A DNA stretch of 64,000 nucleotides. Origin: Kribbella sp. NBC_00382. Lineage in GTDB: Bacteria > Actinomycetota > Actinomycetes > Propionibacteriales > Kribbellaceae. Each line of letters begins with the position of its first letter. The stretch's first letter is position 1. The position numbers and the translations under genes were made by a program. The notes under the pieces were generated by a model that saw only the letters and a program-made list of their open reading frames with translations, made no database searches and had not been told where the DNA came from. The stretch lies in assembly GCF_036067295.1 (NCBI RefSeq), contig NZ_CP107954.1:558001-622000 (forward strand). Reading direction: 5' to 3'. Positions 1 to 8,225 of the stretch are shown piece after piece.

Positions 1-12
1 TATAAGTACCTG
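1..12 (+). promoter_or_regulatory. possible -10 element of a leaderless hxlR-type gene
   Basis: The window opens with TATAAG at 1-6, exactly where a -10 hexamer would sit if transcription began at the GTG start codon at 13. There is no Shine-Dalgarno sequence in the 12 bases available, which fits leaderless translation, common in actinomycetes. The -35 region lies outside the window, so this is inference only. Confidence 0.3.
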
Positions 13-426
13 GTGGTTACTAATGCGGAGGACCTCGCGGCGAAGGATCTCGTGGCGCAGCTGAGCGACCGCGGCGATCTCTTCGATCCGAACTGCCCGA
101 CCCGGCTGATCCTGGACCGGATCGGCGACAAGTGGACCGTGCTCGCCGTGCTCCTGCTCAGCAACGGCCCGCTCAGATTCACCGAACTCCGCGACGGCAT
201 CGGCCGCGTCGCGCCCAAGGTCCTCACCCAGACCCTCCGACGGCTGGAGCGCGACGGCCTGGTCACCCGCGAGGTCTTTGCCGAGGTACCGCCCCGCGTC
301 GTCTACACCCTGACCCCGATGGGCGAGTCCCTGATCGTCCCGATCCGGGCGGTCAGCGAGTGGGCCGAGGTCCACGTGCCGGCCATCACCGCCGCTCAGA
401 ACAGTTACGACCTCGACTCCGCCTGA
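13..426 (+). CDS. HxlR-family winged-helix transcriptional regulator
   Basis: A 137-residue cytoplasmic DNA-binding protein. After an acidic N-terminus comes the HxlR core: a Cys in DPNCPTRLIL near residue 28, then DRIGDKWTVLAVLLL, the recognition region around FTELRDGIGRVAPKVLTQTL and the wing ERDGLVTREVF. This is the usual family length. HxlR proteins with a single conserved N-terminal Cys often sense electrophiles or redox state, but the inducer here cannot be read from sequence. Such regulators usually control a divergent oxidoreductase gene, which would lie to the left of the window. The GTG at 13 is the start; the nearby ATG at 23 is out of frame. Confidence 0.88.
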   Translation: MVTNAEDLAAKDLVAQLSDRGDLFDPNCPTRLILDRIGDKWTVLAVLLLSNGPLRFTELRDGIGRVAPKVLTQTLRRLERDGLVTREVFAEVPPRVVYTLTPMGESLIVPIRAVSEWAEVHVPAITAAQNSYDLDSA

Positions 427-507
427 TCTCGACTCAACCTTTCGCCCCCACCCGGTCATCACACTGCTGACCGAGTACGAAACACACCTCGCTGGGGGCG
501 ACAAACG

Positions 508-1059
508 ATGGATCCAGGGTTGGACGCGGAGTTCGCCGCATTCGTGGACGGGCGGTTCACCGCCCTGCAACGATTCGGCTATCTGCTCACCGGCGAATGG
601 CATCTGGCCGAAGATCTGGTCCAGACCTCGCTGACGAAAGTGTGGTTCCACCGCAAGTCGCTGCGCAGCGGCACCGCGCTGGAGTCCTACACCCGGACGA
701 CGATGGTGAACACCAGCACGCAGTGGTGGCGGCGCAAGTGGAAGGGCGAGACCCCCACCGAGCAACTGCCCGAGCCGTCGAGTCCGTCCGAGTTCGGCAC
801 GGTCGACGACCGTGACCTGCTGCTCCGAGCGCTCGCCACGCTCCCCCGGCGTACCAGAGCAACGCTGGTACTCCGGTACTTCGAAGACCTGCCGGAAGCC
901 GAGATCGCCCACATCATGGGCTGCTCGACCGGCACGGTGAAGGCGAACATCTCGCGCGGCCTGGCCAAGCTGCGCGAACACAAGCTCTTCACCGACCCCC
1001 TGATCGCCACATCTACCGACCGCCCCGGCCCACGAGGAGGGCTGTCCCATGACCGATGA
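508..1059 (+). CDS. SigE-family ECF-type RNA polymerase sigma factor
   Basis: A 183-residue group 4 sigma factor. Region 2 runs from about residue 15 to 75 (QRFGYLLTGEWHLAEDLVQ, then ESYTRTTMVNTSTQWWRRK), and region 4 from about 98 to 155 (LLLRALATLPRRTRATLVLRY, then a helix-turn-helix ending GTVKANISRGLAKLRE). The length and the aromatic WWRRK block are typical of the actinobacterial SigE/ECF41-like set. The ATG at 508 is preceded by a purine-rich GGGGGCGA. The 3' end overlaps the next gene by 11 bp, so the two are translationally coupled. The regulon is unknown. Confidence 0.9.
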   Translation: MDPGLDAEFAAFVDGRFTALQRFGYLLTGEWHLAEDLVQTSLTKVWFHRKSLRSGTALESYTRTTMVNTSTQWWRRKWKGETPTEQLPEPSSPSEFGTVDDRDLLLRALATLPRRTRATLVLRYFEDLPEAEIAHIMGCSTGTVKANISRGLAKLREHKLFTDPLIATSTDRPGPRGGLSHDR

Positions 1060-1696
1060 GCTCAAGGAACGCTTCCAGCAACTGGTCGCCGACCCGCCAC
1101 CCCCGACCGCGGTCCCGAGCGAGGCAGTCTTCGCCCGCGTCCGCACCGTACGCCGCCGCCGTACGGCCGGAGTCGCCATCAGTGCCGCGGCTGCCGTCGC
1201 CGTCGTCACCGTGGTGGCCGGCGGCCTCACCGACATCCGCAGCGGCCCACCGGTCTCGGGCCAGCCGTCGAACAAGGCAGCCACCACGTCACCACCGCCG
1301 CCCGCACCGCCGAAGATCGGGGCGACGGTGACGCTGATCCCGACCGTCAAGGGCCGCGTCGTGACGATGAAGGTGACCGTCGCAGGCACGGTCCTGGTGC
1401 CGATCGGGGCCGACGATCACAAGCCACTACCCACCAACGTCGGCCTGATCGACCTGGGCCTGGGCTCCGACTACAGCTACGGCGACGGCAGCGAGCCGGG
1501 CGGCTCGGACGGCGGTGCGATCACCTGCCAGGGCGCGAAGATCCGCAAGACCGCCAAGGAGACCTACACCCTGCTCGACGGGCCCCACGTCTTCACCAAG
1601 CCCGGGACTTTCACCTTCACGTACCGCATCTCGTTCTGCGGTGGCCCGAAGGGCAGCTTCACAGCTGCCAAGACCGCGAAGATCGTCGTCCGTTAG
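1049..1696 (+). CDS. single-pass membrane protein paired with the sigma factor (possible anti-sigma/sensor)
   Basis: A 215-residue protein starting inside the end of the sigma gene, with GAGGAGG-like sequence upstream. Residues 1-38 are cytoplasmic and end in RRRR, residues 40-60 form one Ala/Val-rich membrane segment, and a Pro/Ser-rich linker leads to an extracytoplasmic beta-rich domain (about 90-215) with two Cys. Position and topology suggest an anti-sigma factor or accessory sensor. The cytoplasmic part has no HxxxCxxC zinc motif, so it is not a standard ZAS anti-sigma factor. No catalytic motif is visible. The 3' end overlaps ispH tail-to-tail by 4 bp. Confidence 0.7.
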   Translation: MTDELKERFQQLVADPPPPTAVPSEAVFARVRTVRRRRTAGVAISAAAAVAVVTVVAGGLTDIRSGPPVSGQPSNKAATTSPPPPAPPKIGATVTLIPTVKGRVVTMKVTVAGTVLVPIGADDHKPLPTNVGLIDLGLGSDYSYGDGSEPGGSDGGAITCQGAKIRKTAKETYTLLDGPHVFTKPGTFTFTYRISFCGGPKGSFTAAKTAKIVVR

Positions 1697-2724
1697 GCGT
1701 GGTCGGACGTGCCTGTGGTCGCCATCCCGGCGGCCTTCAGGTCCGCCCGCAGCTCACGCGGCAGTGAGAACACCAAGCTCTCCTCAGCCGTGGTGACCTC
1801 CTGCACCTCGCCGTACCCACGCTCAGCCAGCCAGCTCAGCACGTCCCGCACCAGCAGCTCCGGCACGCTCGCCCCGCTGGTGACGCCGACCGAGTCGACG
1901 CCCTCCAGCCAGGCCTCGTCGATCTCGGCCGCGTAATCGACCAGATGGCCGGCCCGGGCGCCGTGCTCGAGCGCGACCTCGACCAGCCGGACCGAGTTCG
2001 AGGAGTTGCGGGAGCCGACCACGATCATCAGGTCGACGTCCGGCGCCATCTTCTTGACCGCGACCTGCCGGTTCTGGGTGGCGTAGCAGATGTCGTCGCT
2101 CGGCGGGTTCTGCAGTTTCGGGAACCGTTCGCGCAACCGGCGTACGGTCTCCATCGTCTCGTCCACCGAGAGCGTGGTCTGGGACAGCCAGACCACCTTC
2201 TCCGGGTCGCGGACCTCGATATTCGGGACGTCGCCCGGGCCGTCGACCAGGTGGACGTGCTCGGGCGCCTCGCCGGCGGTGCCGATGACCTCTTCGTGCC
2301 CGTCGTGGCCGATCAGCAGGATGTCGTAGTCGATCGCGGCGAACCGCTTGGCCTCGTGGTGCACCTTGGTGACCAGCGGGCAGGTCGCGTCGATCGTCTT
2401 GAGCTGCCGCGCGGCCGCTTCCTGATGGACGATCGGGGCGACACCGTGCGCGGAGAAGATCACCGTCTCGCCCTCAGGTACCTCGTCGGTCTCGTCGACG
2501 AAGATCGCGCCGCGCGCCTGCAGCGTGGAGACGACGTGCTTGTTGTGCACGATCTCCTTGCGCACGTAGACCGGCGGCCCGTACAGGTCGAGCGCCTTCT
2601 CAACCGCCACGACAGCCCGGTCCACCCCCGCGCAGTACCCCCGTGGGGCCGCGAGCAGCACCCGCTTGCTCTTCAAGGCGGTCGGCGTACCAAGGTTCTC
2701 AGGCTGGGCAGTCACGGGGCCCAT
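1693..2724 (-). CDS. ispH: 4-hydroxy-3-methylbut-2-enyl diphosphate reductase
   Basis: Last step of the non-mevalonate (MEP) isoprenoid pathway: converts HMBPP to IPP and DMAPP using a [4Fe-4S] cluster. The three cluster cysteines are visible in [12 protein letters not shown] (C31), [12 protein letters not shown] (C115) and [11 protein letters not shown] (C213). SAHGVAP and GHEEVIGT, which carry active-site residues, are also present. Length 343 aa from the ATG at 2724 is normal; a GTG at 2751 would add nine residues and cannot be excluded. It probably supplies IPP to the prenyl synthase at 26982-27761. Downstream of the response regulator on the same strand but 42 bp apart. Confidence 0.96.
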   Translation of the reverse strand: MGPVTAQPENLGTPTALKSKRVLLAAPRGYCAGVDRAVVAVEKALDLYGPPVYVRKEIVHNKHVVSTLQARGAIFVDETDEVPEGETVIFSAHGVAPIVHQEAAARQLKTIDATCPLVTKVHHEAKRFAAIDYDILLIGHDGHEEVIGTAGEAPEHVHLVDGPGDVPNIEVRDPEKVVWLSQTTLSVDETMETVRRLRERFPKLQNPPSDDICYATQNRQVAVKKMAPDVDLMIVVGSRNSSNSVRLVEVALEHGARAGHLVDYAAEIDEAWLEGVDSVGVTSGASVPELLVRDVLSWLAERGYGEVQEVTTAEESLVFSLPRELRADLKAAGMATTGTSDHA

Positions 2725-2766
2725 CGTACGGGGCGTAGCTGAACACCCCACCGGCCGTGGCGGACG

Positions 2767-3402
2767 TCACGATCCCGCCAGCAGACCCCGCTTGAACCCC
2801 TCGGCGACCGCGGCGGCCCGGTCGTTCACGCCCAGCTTGAGGTAGAGATTCAGCAGGTGACTCTTCACAGTGGCCTCGCTGATGAACAATTTCACCGCGA
2901 TCTCGCGGTTCGTGTTGCCCGCCGCAACCAGTTCCAGCACCTCGACCTCACGCTGGGTGAGCGGCCCGGTCTCCGGCGTACGGACGCGGCTGACCAACCG
3001 GCTCGCGACGGTCGGCGACAGTACGGACTCCCCAGCAGCAGCCGCCCGTACTGCGCGGAGCAGCTCATCCCGTGGCGCATCCTTCAGCAGATACCCGGTG
3101 GCCCCGGCCTCGATCGCCGGTACTACGTAAGTGTCGGTGTCATAAGTCGTCAGCACCAAGACCCGCGCCCCACTCCCCTGCTTGGCGAGCTCGGTGATCG
3201 CGGTCACCCCATCCATCCCCGGCATCCGCAGATCCATCAGGATCACGTCGGGCCGAAGCTCCTTGGCCAGCGCGACCGCCTCGGCCCCATCCGCGGCCTC
3301 ACCCAGTACTTCGAAGTCCGGGTCGCGCGCGAACATCCCGCTCAACCCATCGCGCACCACCGGATGATCGTCCGCGATGAGCAGCTTGATCGGCCCGCTC
3401 AT
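2767..3402 (-). CDS. NarL/LuxR-family response regulator
   Basis: A 211-residue two-component response regulator. The receiver domain (1-120) has the acidic pair D11-D12, phosphoacceptor D57 in DVILMDLRMPGMDG and conserved K107 in GYLLKDAP. The C-terminal LuxR helix-turn-helix (about 145-205) reads LTQREVEVLELVAAGNTNRE followed by the recognition helix EATVKSHLLNLYLKL. The start overlaps the stop of the kinase gene by 4 bp (ATGA), so the cognate partner is certain from context. Such actinobacterial systems often respond to cell-envelope stress or regulate an ABC exporter, but no target is adjacent here. Confidence 0.94.
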   Translation of the reverse strand: MSGPIKLLIADDHPVVRDGLSGMFARDPDFEVLGEAADGAEAVALAKELRPDVILMDLRMPGMDGVTAITELAKQGSGARVLVLTTYDTDTYVVPAIEAGATGYLLKDAPRDELLRAVRAAAAGESVLSPTVASRLVSRVRTPETGPLTQREVEVLELVAAGNTNREIAVKLFISEATVKSHLLNLYLKLGVNDRAAAVAEGFKRGLLAGS

Positions 3403-4604
3403 CGCGCACCCGGCAACACCGGCACACTCGCGGAGATCGCCGTACCAGCGCCTGGCTCCGACTCGATCTGGAGCCGGCCGTCCAGGGCCTCGATCCGCTG
3501 CCGCATCGCGATCAACCCGAATCCGCCCTCTCCGTCGACCACACCAGCCTGGAATCCCTTGCCATCATCGCGGACGTCCAAGGCGACCTTGTCCTCCAGG
3601 TAGGACAGTGTGAGGCCGACCCGGGTCGCTTGCGCATGCTTGGCGACATTGGCCAACGCCTCCTGCGCAGTACGAAGCAGAGCGAGCTCCGCGTCGGGCG
3701 GTAGGGGGAGCGTAGTACCGGTCGTAGTGACCTGTACTTCGATGTTGTGCAGTGCAGTCCAGCGTTTCGCGACGTCGGCCAGTGCATCGCTCAGCCGGGC
3801 ACTGTCGAGCGATCCGGGGCGGAGCGCGTGCACGGATCGCCTTGCCTCGTTGAGACTTTCCCTGGCCAGGGCGATCGCGGCCTCCACATGACGGCTCGGC
3901 TCGTTCTCCGCCGCCTGCAACTGGGTGATGATCCCGGTCAGGCCTTGCGCGAGGGTGTCGTGGATCTCCCGCGCCATCCGCTGCCGCTCGTCCAGTACGC
4001 CGGCCTCGCGGGCCTGGTCGAGCAGTTGCTGGTGGAGTTTCGCGTTCTCGGCCAGCGTCGCCTCGAGCCGGCGATTGGCCTCGCTGACGTCCTGCAGGGC
4101 GTGGTTGCGGGCGTCGTTGCGTTGATCCTGTTGCCGGTCGAGCCAGGCGAAACCGGTCATCGGCAGGATGTTGGCGAGCAGTACGGCGAAGAAGATCGCG
4201 AGGCCGACCGTGGTGGTCTTGTCGACCGTGGAGGCCTGCGCGGCCCCGGCGACGGCCGCCACCGCGGCGACACCGAGCAACTTCCAGGGCCACGGCAACA
4301 CCCCGAAGGCGTAGAAGTACCCGGCCGGGGTGAAGAAGCCGAACCAGGGGTCGCGATGGACCAGTACCCCGACGATCAACAGCAGACCGGCGACGAAGAC
4401 CAGCATGTGCGGCGTCCGCTCCCGCCACGCGGGATGCAGGGTGAACATCCCCAGCATCCACAACGCAGCCAGGGCACACAGCCCGAGGTCGACCGCCAGC
4501 GAACGCAGGTCGTTGTGCTTGATGATCACCGTGCCGACCGTCAGCACGGCCAGCAGGACATAGGGCACGACGGTGACCAGCAAGGGCCAGCGTCGCTCCT
4601 CCAT
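3399..4604 (-). CDS. sensor histidine kinase (HisKA_3 type)
   Basis: A 401-residue membrane kinase. The N-terminus has five or six hydrophobic segments without a large extracytoplasmic domain (an intramembrane-sensing layout), then a coiled-coil linker, the HisKA_3 dimerisation box RMAREIHDTLAQGLTG with phospho-acceptor H215, and a C-terminal HATPase_c domain (N box AQEALANVAKHA, G boxes VRDDGKGF and GGFGLIAMRQR). The start was placed at the ATG at 4604 because AGGTAGGG lies upstream; an in-frame start at 4658 would overlap the preceding gene by over 40 bp. Middle gene of a three-gene operon. Confidence 0.93.
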   Translation of the reverse strand: MEERRWPLLVTVVPYVLLAVLTVGTVIIKHNDLRSLAVDLGLCALAALWMLGMFTLHPAWRERTPHMLVFVAGLLLIVGVLVHRDPWFGFFTPAGYFYAFGVLPWPWKLLGVAAVAAVAGAAQASTVDKTTTVGLAIFFAVLLANILPMTGFAWLDRQQDQRNDARNHALQDVSEANRRLEATLAENAKLHQQLLDQAREAGVLDERQRMAREIHDTLAQGLTGIITQLQAAENEPSRHVEAAIALARESLNEARRSVHALRPGSLDSARLSDALADVAKRWTALHNIEVQVTTTGTTLPLPPDAELALLRTAQEALANVAKHAQATRVGLTLSYLEDKVALDVRDDGKGFQAGVVDGEGGFGLIAMRQRIEALDGRLQIESEPGAGTAISASVPVLPGAR

Positions 4605-4614
4605 TCTTCGCACC

Positions 4615-5022
4615 CTACCTGCCGTTGAAGGCGGTCCGCAGGTGCTTGCCATTGACAACCAGTACGACGCCGAGCAGCAGCAGGCCGCAGACGCCCTGCT
4701 CGACCTTGAGCCAGACCGGGAAGTCGCCCGGGATGGCGATGATGACGGCGATCGCGACCAGCATGATCGCCGAGACGAGCCGCAACCGGAGGTACGAACG
4801 GCCGTGCCCGCGCGCTGCCCTGGCGGCGAAGGCTGTCATCAATGCGGCGCTGCCGACGACGATGACGGTCCGCACCCAGACGGCGTCGGTGACGACCGAC
4901 GGATGATGGCGAAGGATGAAGACCGCCACCACCGTGAGAACGCTCAGCGCCAGATAGCCCGCGACCAGCGCCTTGACGGTCCGGAACGCGGCGGTGTGGG
5001 TTGCTTCGAGCTGTGTGGTCAT
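4615..5022 (-). CDS. four-helix integral membrane protein of the two-component operon
   Basis: A 135-residue protein beginning MTTQLEATH with four predicted membrane helices (about 20-40, 50-65, 75-98, 105-122). It precedes the kinase by 10 bp on the same strand and its stop lies within the kinase ribosome-binding region, so the genes are almost certainly co-transcribed. Small four-helix proteins of this kind often accompany HisKA_3 kinases in actinomycetes; the function is unknown. The open frame extends to 5199 but the ATG at 5022, with AGG nine bases upstream, is the better start. Confidence 0.75.
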   Translation of the reverse strand: MTTQLEATHTAAFRTVKALVAGYLALSVLTVVAVFILRHHPSVVTDAVWVRTVIVVGSAALMTAFAARAARGHGRSYLRLRLVSAIMLVAIAVIIAIPGDFPVWLKVEQGVCGLLLLGVVLVVNGKHLRTAFNGR

Positions 5023-5140
5023 GGTTCGAGCCTGACAGCCGGGCCGGCATGACGCATCGGCCAACACGCTGGTTCGCAGGCCAACCGACCGGCCGAGGGT
5101 CCGGATCAGCCGATCGGTTGGTTCATTGCCTACAGCAAGC

Positions 5141-5174
5141 AAAAAGGAATCGCCCGCCCTGTCCGGGCGACTCC
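5141..5174 (-). terminator. Rho-independent terminator
   Basis: Read on the minus strand, GGA-g-TCGCCCG pairs with CGGGCGA-t-TCC around a 7-nt loop and is followed directly by TTTTTG. This is a complete intrinsic terminator. It closes transcription coming from the HAD-like gene at 5490-5999 or from the short open frame at 5196-5264, and insulates the two-component operon downstream. Confidence 0.85.
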
Positions 5175-5195
5175 TCTTCAGGAGGTGTTCAGGCC

Positions 5196-5264
5196 TCAAG
5201 AATGCGCCTCATCAACCTTCCACGCAAAGGATTTACCAGCCAGCCAGCCCGCCAGCCCGTCCAC
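5196..5264 (-). CDS. possible 22-residue peptide gene just before a terminator
   Basis: A GTG-started open frame, with GGAGG four bases upstream, encodes a 22-residue peptide with a small hydrophobic start (MDGLAGWLAG) and a charged end (SFAWKVDEAHS). The stop lies 22 bp before the intrinsic terminator at 5141-5174, the spacing expected of a true short transcript unit. A strong inverted repeat lies 45-145 bp upstream. No homologue is recognised and there is no independent evidence of translation; it may be chance. Confidence 0.25.
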   Translation of the reverse strand: MDGLAGWLAGKSFAWKVDEAHS

Positions 5265-5308
5265 CCCGCCTCCGCGTCATCCTCAATCCGCCTCCGCGCA
5301 AGCTCGCT

Positions 5309-5408
5309 GTCCCGCTCGACAGGAGGTAGTACCCGACGCCATGCCGCCCCAGGCTGCGGCAGACGGCCACAAGCGCGCCGGAGGACGCTACCTCCTGTCG
5401 AGCGGGAC
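5309..5408. repeat. 21-bp perfect inverted repeat spanning 100 bp
   Basis: Bases 5309-5329 and 5388-5408 are exact reverse complements (arm GTCCCGCTCGACAGGAGGTA plus one base), separated by 58 bp, with further G-T pairing outside. Each arm contains AGGAGGT, a perfect Shine-Dalgarno-like sequence. It could be a MITE-like remnant, a cruciform, or an RNA hairpin hiding a ribosome-binding site. The flanking 5175-5308 and 5409-5489 hold no other convincing gene. Confidence 0.6.
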
Positions 5409-5489
5409 GGCCCTCCCCTTTACAACACCCCAGGACATCCCCCGCACCCCGCTGATCGGCCACCGCCCGTCGGTGGCAATCCCAGCCCG

Positions 5490-5999
5490 TCAGCAGTTGG
5501 TGGCCGCCCATTCGGCGATCTGGGTGAAGTCCGCCGGCGCCAGTCCACAGTTGGCCTCGACCCGATGGAGATGGAAGGCGCTGATGCCGGGTGTCGATTC
5601 GAGGAACATCCGGTCGTACCGGTTGATCTCGTCGTCGATCCAGACGAACGGGCGACCGCCGACCCAGCGGGCGACATGTGGGGTCTTCCAGGAGCGTCGA
5701 CTGCGCTCGGCGCCGGCCCGCGCACCGGGCGGCCACACGATGACCGGAAGATCGCTGGGCAGACCGATCCGCGGTGCGATCAGCCTGTTGGCGCCGTGCT
5801 CCCAGGTCGTTGCCCACACCAACTCGAAGAGATCGGTGAGAGCCGTCAGTTCTGCGCCGTGCTGTTGATTGAGCAGCAGCTTCCACGTCTTCTCGCCCTC
5901 CACGATCTCCTCCAGCCGGTAACCGGGCGGGACCGTCTTCGCCCGGTACGGGTTCAGAGGACCGTCGACGTCGAGCAGGAGGTACGGGCGGGGCTCCAT
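5490..5999 (-). CDS. HAD-superfamily-like hydrolase, function unassigned
   Basis: A 169-residue protein starting MEPRPYLLLDVDGPLNPY; LLLDVDGPLN matches HAD motif I (hhhhDxDG). A second motif is likely in LVWATTWEH and a third in RPFVWIDDEINRYD, where an acidic pair could bind Mg2+. The protein is short for a phosphatase and lacks a clear cap, as seen in a widespread actinobacterial group of unknown substrate. The ATG at 5999 was preferred to an upstream start because the longer reading would run into xseA, which is divergently transcribed 58 bp away. Confidence 0.72.
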   Translation of the reverse strand: MEPRPYLLLDVDGPLNPYRAKTVPPGYRLEEIVEGEKTWKLLLNQQHGAELTALTDLFELVWATTWEHGANRLIAPRIGLPSDLPVIVWPPGARAGAERSRRSWKTPHVARWVGGRPFVWIDDEINRYDRMFLESTPGISAFHLHRVEANCGLAPADFTQIAEWAATNC

Positions 6000-6057
6000 G
6001 TCACGCAATGTACTGGGGGTTGCGGGGATTGTCGGTGTGGCACCGTAGAGTCGCCGG

Positions 6058-7272
6058 GTGGCATTGGAGACCTCACCGGATGCGCCTGCAGCCGTTCGCA
6101 CGATCGCGAACGGCATTGCCGGCTGGATCAATCAGCTCGGCGCCGTCTGGGTCGAGGGGCAGCTGACCGACGTCTCGATCGGGCGCGGGACGACGACCGT
6201 GTTCGGCACGCTGCGTGACACCGACGCCGACATCTCGCTGCGCTTCACCTGCAACCGCCGCGTCTTCGAGGCGGTCGACCCGCCCGTCACCGACGGCTCC
6301 CGCGTCGTGGTCAACGCCAAGCCGAACTTCTTCGCCCGGCGCGGCACCCTCGCGCTCGCGGTCAGCGAGATCCGGCACGTCGGCATCGGCGAGCTGCTCG
6401 CCCGGATCGAGCGGCTGAAGCAACTACTCGCCGCCGAAGGGCTCTTCGAGTCGTACCGGAAGAAGAAGCTGCCGTTCCTCCCGCACACGATCGGGCTGAT
6501 CTGCGGACGCGACTCGGCCGCGGAGCGCGACGTACTGGAGAACGCGAAGCGCCGCTGGCCGGCGGTCGCCTTCCGGATCGAGCACGCGTCGGTGCAAGGT
6601 CCGGCCGCGGCCGGCGAGGTGATGACCGCGCTGCGCAAGCTCGACGCCGACGAGTCGGTCGAGGTGATCGTGATCGCCCGCGGCGGCGGCTCACTCGAAG
6701 ACCTGCTGCCGTTCTCCGACGAGGGTCTGATCCGCGCGGTCTCCCAGGCCAGTACTCCGATCGTCAGCGCCATCGGCCACGAACCCGATTCGCCGCTGCT
6801 CGACCTGGTCGCGGACCTCCGCGCATCGACCCCGACCGACGCCGCGAAACGGATCGTGCCGGACGTACGGGAGGAGCTGGACGGCGTACGGCTCCTGCGT
6901 GAGCGTGGTCTGCGCGCGATCCGCGGCTGGCTCGACCGCGAGACCCACGCCCTGGCCGCCATCCGCAGCCGCCCGTCGCTGGCCGCGCCGACGTCGGACC
7001 TGCAACGCCGCGCCGATGAGGTCACCGCCCTGGTCGACCGCAGCCGCCGCACCCTTACCCATCGCCTGGACCGCGCCAGCGACGACCTGGCCCACCGCCT
7101 GGCCAGCGTGCGAGCCCTGTCCCCCAAAGCAACCCTCGAGCGCGGCTACTCCGTGCTCCAACTGGCCGACGGCACCGCAGTACGAGAGATCGCGCAGGTA
7201 TCACCCGGCGACATCCTCAACGCCCGAGTCAGCGACGGCCGCTTCGACGTAGAGGTAAAGGACACCAAATGA
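6058..7272 (+). CDS. xseA: exodeoxyribonuclease VII large subunit
   Basis: A 404-residue catalytic subunit of ExoVII, which degrades single-stranded DNA from both ends. Residues 1-100 form the OB-fold domain ([18 protein letters not shown]), followed by the catalytic domain with [39 protein letters not shown] and [20 protein letters not shown], and a C-terminal coiled coil carrying [12 protein letters not shown]. Slightly shorter than the E. coli protein, normal for actinobacteria. GTG start at 6058. Overlaps xseB by 4 bp (ATGA), so the subunits are made together. Confidence 0.96.
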   Translation: MALETSPDAPAAVRTIANGIAGWINQLGAVWVEGQLTDVSIGRGTTTVFGTLRDTDADISLRFTCNRRVFEAVDPPVTDGSRVVVNAKPNFFARRGTLALAVSEIRHVGIGELLARIERLKQLLAAEGLFESYRKKKLPFLPHTIGLICGRDSAAERDVLENAKRRWPAVAFRIEHASVQGPAAAGEVMTALRKLDADESVEVIVIARGGGSLEDLLPFSDEGLIRAVSQASTPIVSAIGHEPDSPLLDLVADLRASTPTDAAKRIVPDVREELDGVRLLRERGLRAIRGWLDRETHALAAIRSRPSLAAPTSDLQRRADEVTALVDRSRRTLTHRLDRASDDLAHRLASVRALSPKATLERGYSVLQLADGTAVREIAQVSPGDILNARVSDGRFDVEVKDTK

Positions 7273-7499
7273 CCAAGAACGCCGACCCGGCAGCCCGCCC
7301 CGAACTCTCCTACGAACAGGCCCGCGAGGAACTGGTCGAGGTAGTCCGCAAACTAGAAGCCGGCGGCACCACCCTCGAAGAATCCCTAGCCCTCTGGGAA
7401 CGAGGCGAAACCCTGGCCACCACCTGCCAGCAATGGCTGGACGGCGCCCGCAAACGCCTAGCCGAAGCCCAAGCCGCCCACGAAGAAAAGCCCAACTGA
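7269..7499 (+). CDS. xseB: exodeoxyribonuclease VII small subunit
   Basis: A 76-residue helical subunit of ExoVII. The family core is clear: [20 protein letters not shown], then [21 protein letters not shown], followed by a basic tail. Several copies coat the coiled coil of the large subunit. The start overlaps xseA by 4 bp. Length and order match the conserved actinobacterial xseA-xseB pair. Confidence 0.95.
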   Translation: MTKNADPAARPELSYEQAREELVEVVRKLEAGGTTLEESLALWERGETLATTCQQWLDGARKRLAEAQAAHEEKPN

Positions 7500-7501
7500 C
7501 G

Positions 7502-8113
7502 TTGGCCGAACCGGCCCAGGCCGGACGCCCATCTGAGATCCGACCGGCAGCGCGCTCATCGGAGGTCCAGTCGGCCGGACGCTCCTTGGAGATTCGCCCG
7601 GCCCGGTCCACGGACCTGTACGGTGCCGCGCTGACTCGGATCGCGAGCTGGCGCGCAGCTTTCACCGGCCTAGTCCCGCAGGACTTCTTGGACTCGATGG
7701 ATGCCGAGACGATCTCCGCTGGCTGGGCAGCCAGCATCGCGGCAGGTCGCTCCCGCCTCTACGTCGCCGCCGCGACGGGCACTCAACCGGACTGCGGCCG
7801 AATCCTCGGCTACGCAGGTACCGGCCCAGAGCGCGACGGGCCAGCCCACGCGGGCGAGCTGTATGCGCTCTACGTCCATCCGGACGCCTGGGGCTCCGGA
7901 GTCGGCCGAGCGCTTCTCGACGCCGCCGCTCGCGACCTGCAGCAAGCAGGCTGCACCACGATCAGCCTCTGGGTGCTGGAAGCCAACGAGCGAGCCCGCG
8001 CCTTCTACCACCGCTACGGCTTCACCCAGACCCCCAACCGCACCCACTCCAGCCTCGGCCAGCTCCCGGAACTGCGCCTTTCGCTCGACCTGCGGACGTC
8101 CACCACTCACTAA
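7502..8113 (+). CDS. GNAT-family N-acetyltransferase
   Basis: The GNAT fold begins near LEIRPARSTDLYGAALTRI and includes motif A, ELYALYVHPDAWGSGVGRALL (acetyl-CoA-binding QxxGxG/A variant), and motif B, SLWVLEANERARAFYHRYGF. Substrate unknown. The start is uncertain: a TTG at 7502, two bases after the xseB stop, gives 203 residues with a 28-residue repetitive lead-in (SEIRP, SEVQS, LEIRP units), while a TTG at 7586 would begin at the domain itself. Neither has a good ribosome-binding site. Co-directional with xseAB and possibly a late addition to that operon. Confidence 0.8.
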   Translation: MAEPAQAGRPSEIRPAARSSEVQSAGRSLEIRPARSTDLYGAALTRIASWRAAFTGLVPQDFLDSMDAETISAGWAASIAAGRSRLYVAAATGTQPDCGRILGYAGTGPERDGPAHAGELYALYVHPDAWGSGVGRALLDAAARDLQQAGCTTISLWVLEANERARAFYHRYGFTQTPNRTHSSLGQLPELRLSLDLRTSTTH

Positions 8114-8172
8114 GCCGCCAGATGCAGGCAATCGGGGTGCGCGCTGAGCGTGGGCGACAGCCTCGCTCAGAG

Positions 8173-8195
8173 TTTGGTGTGTGCTGGCGGTCCGG
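8173..8195 (+). repeat. single copy of dispersed repeat (TGGCGGTCC family)
   Basis: Twenty-one of 23 bases match 19520-19542, including TTTGGTGTG and GCTGGCGG. Related copies, mostly in inverted pairs, occur at 19519-19575, 19629-19650, 45670-45771 and 47056-47144. Here it lies in the tail-to-tail gap between the GNAT and TetR genes, and no clear opposite arm was seen. Confidence 0.5.
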
Positions 8196-8225
8196 GACTC
8201 CTGCCGCGTAGCCCGGACTCGGGCA

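Noticed and set aside
1049..1160. A ZAS-type zinc anti-sigma factor
   Set aside because: There is no HxxxCxxC in the cytoplasmic segment, so only a general membrane partner is claimed.
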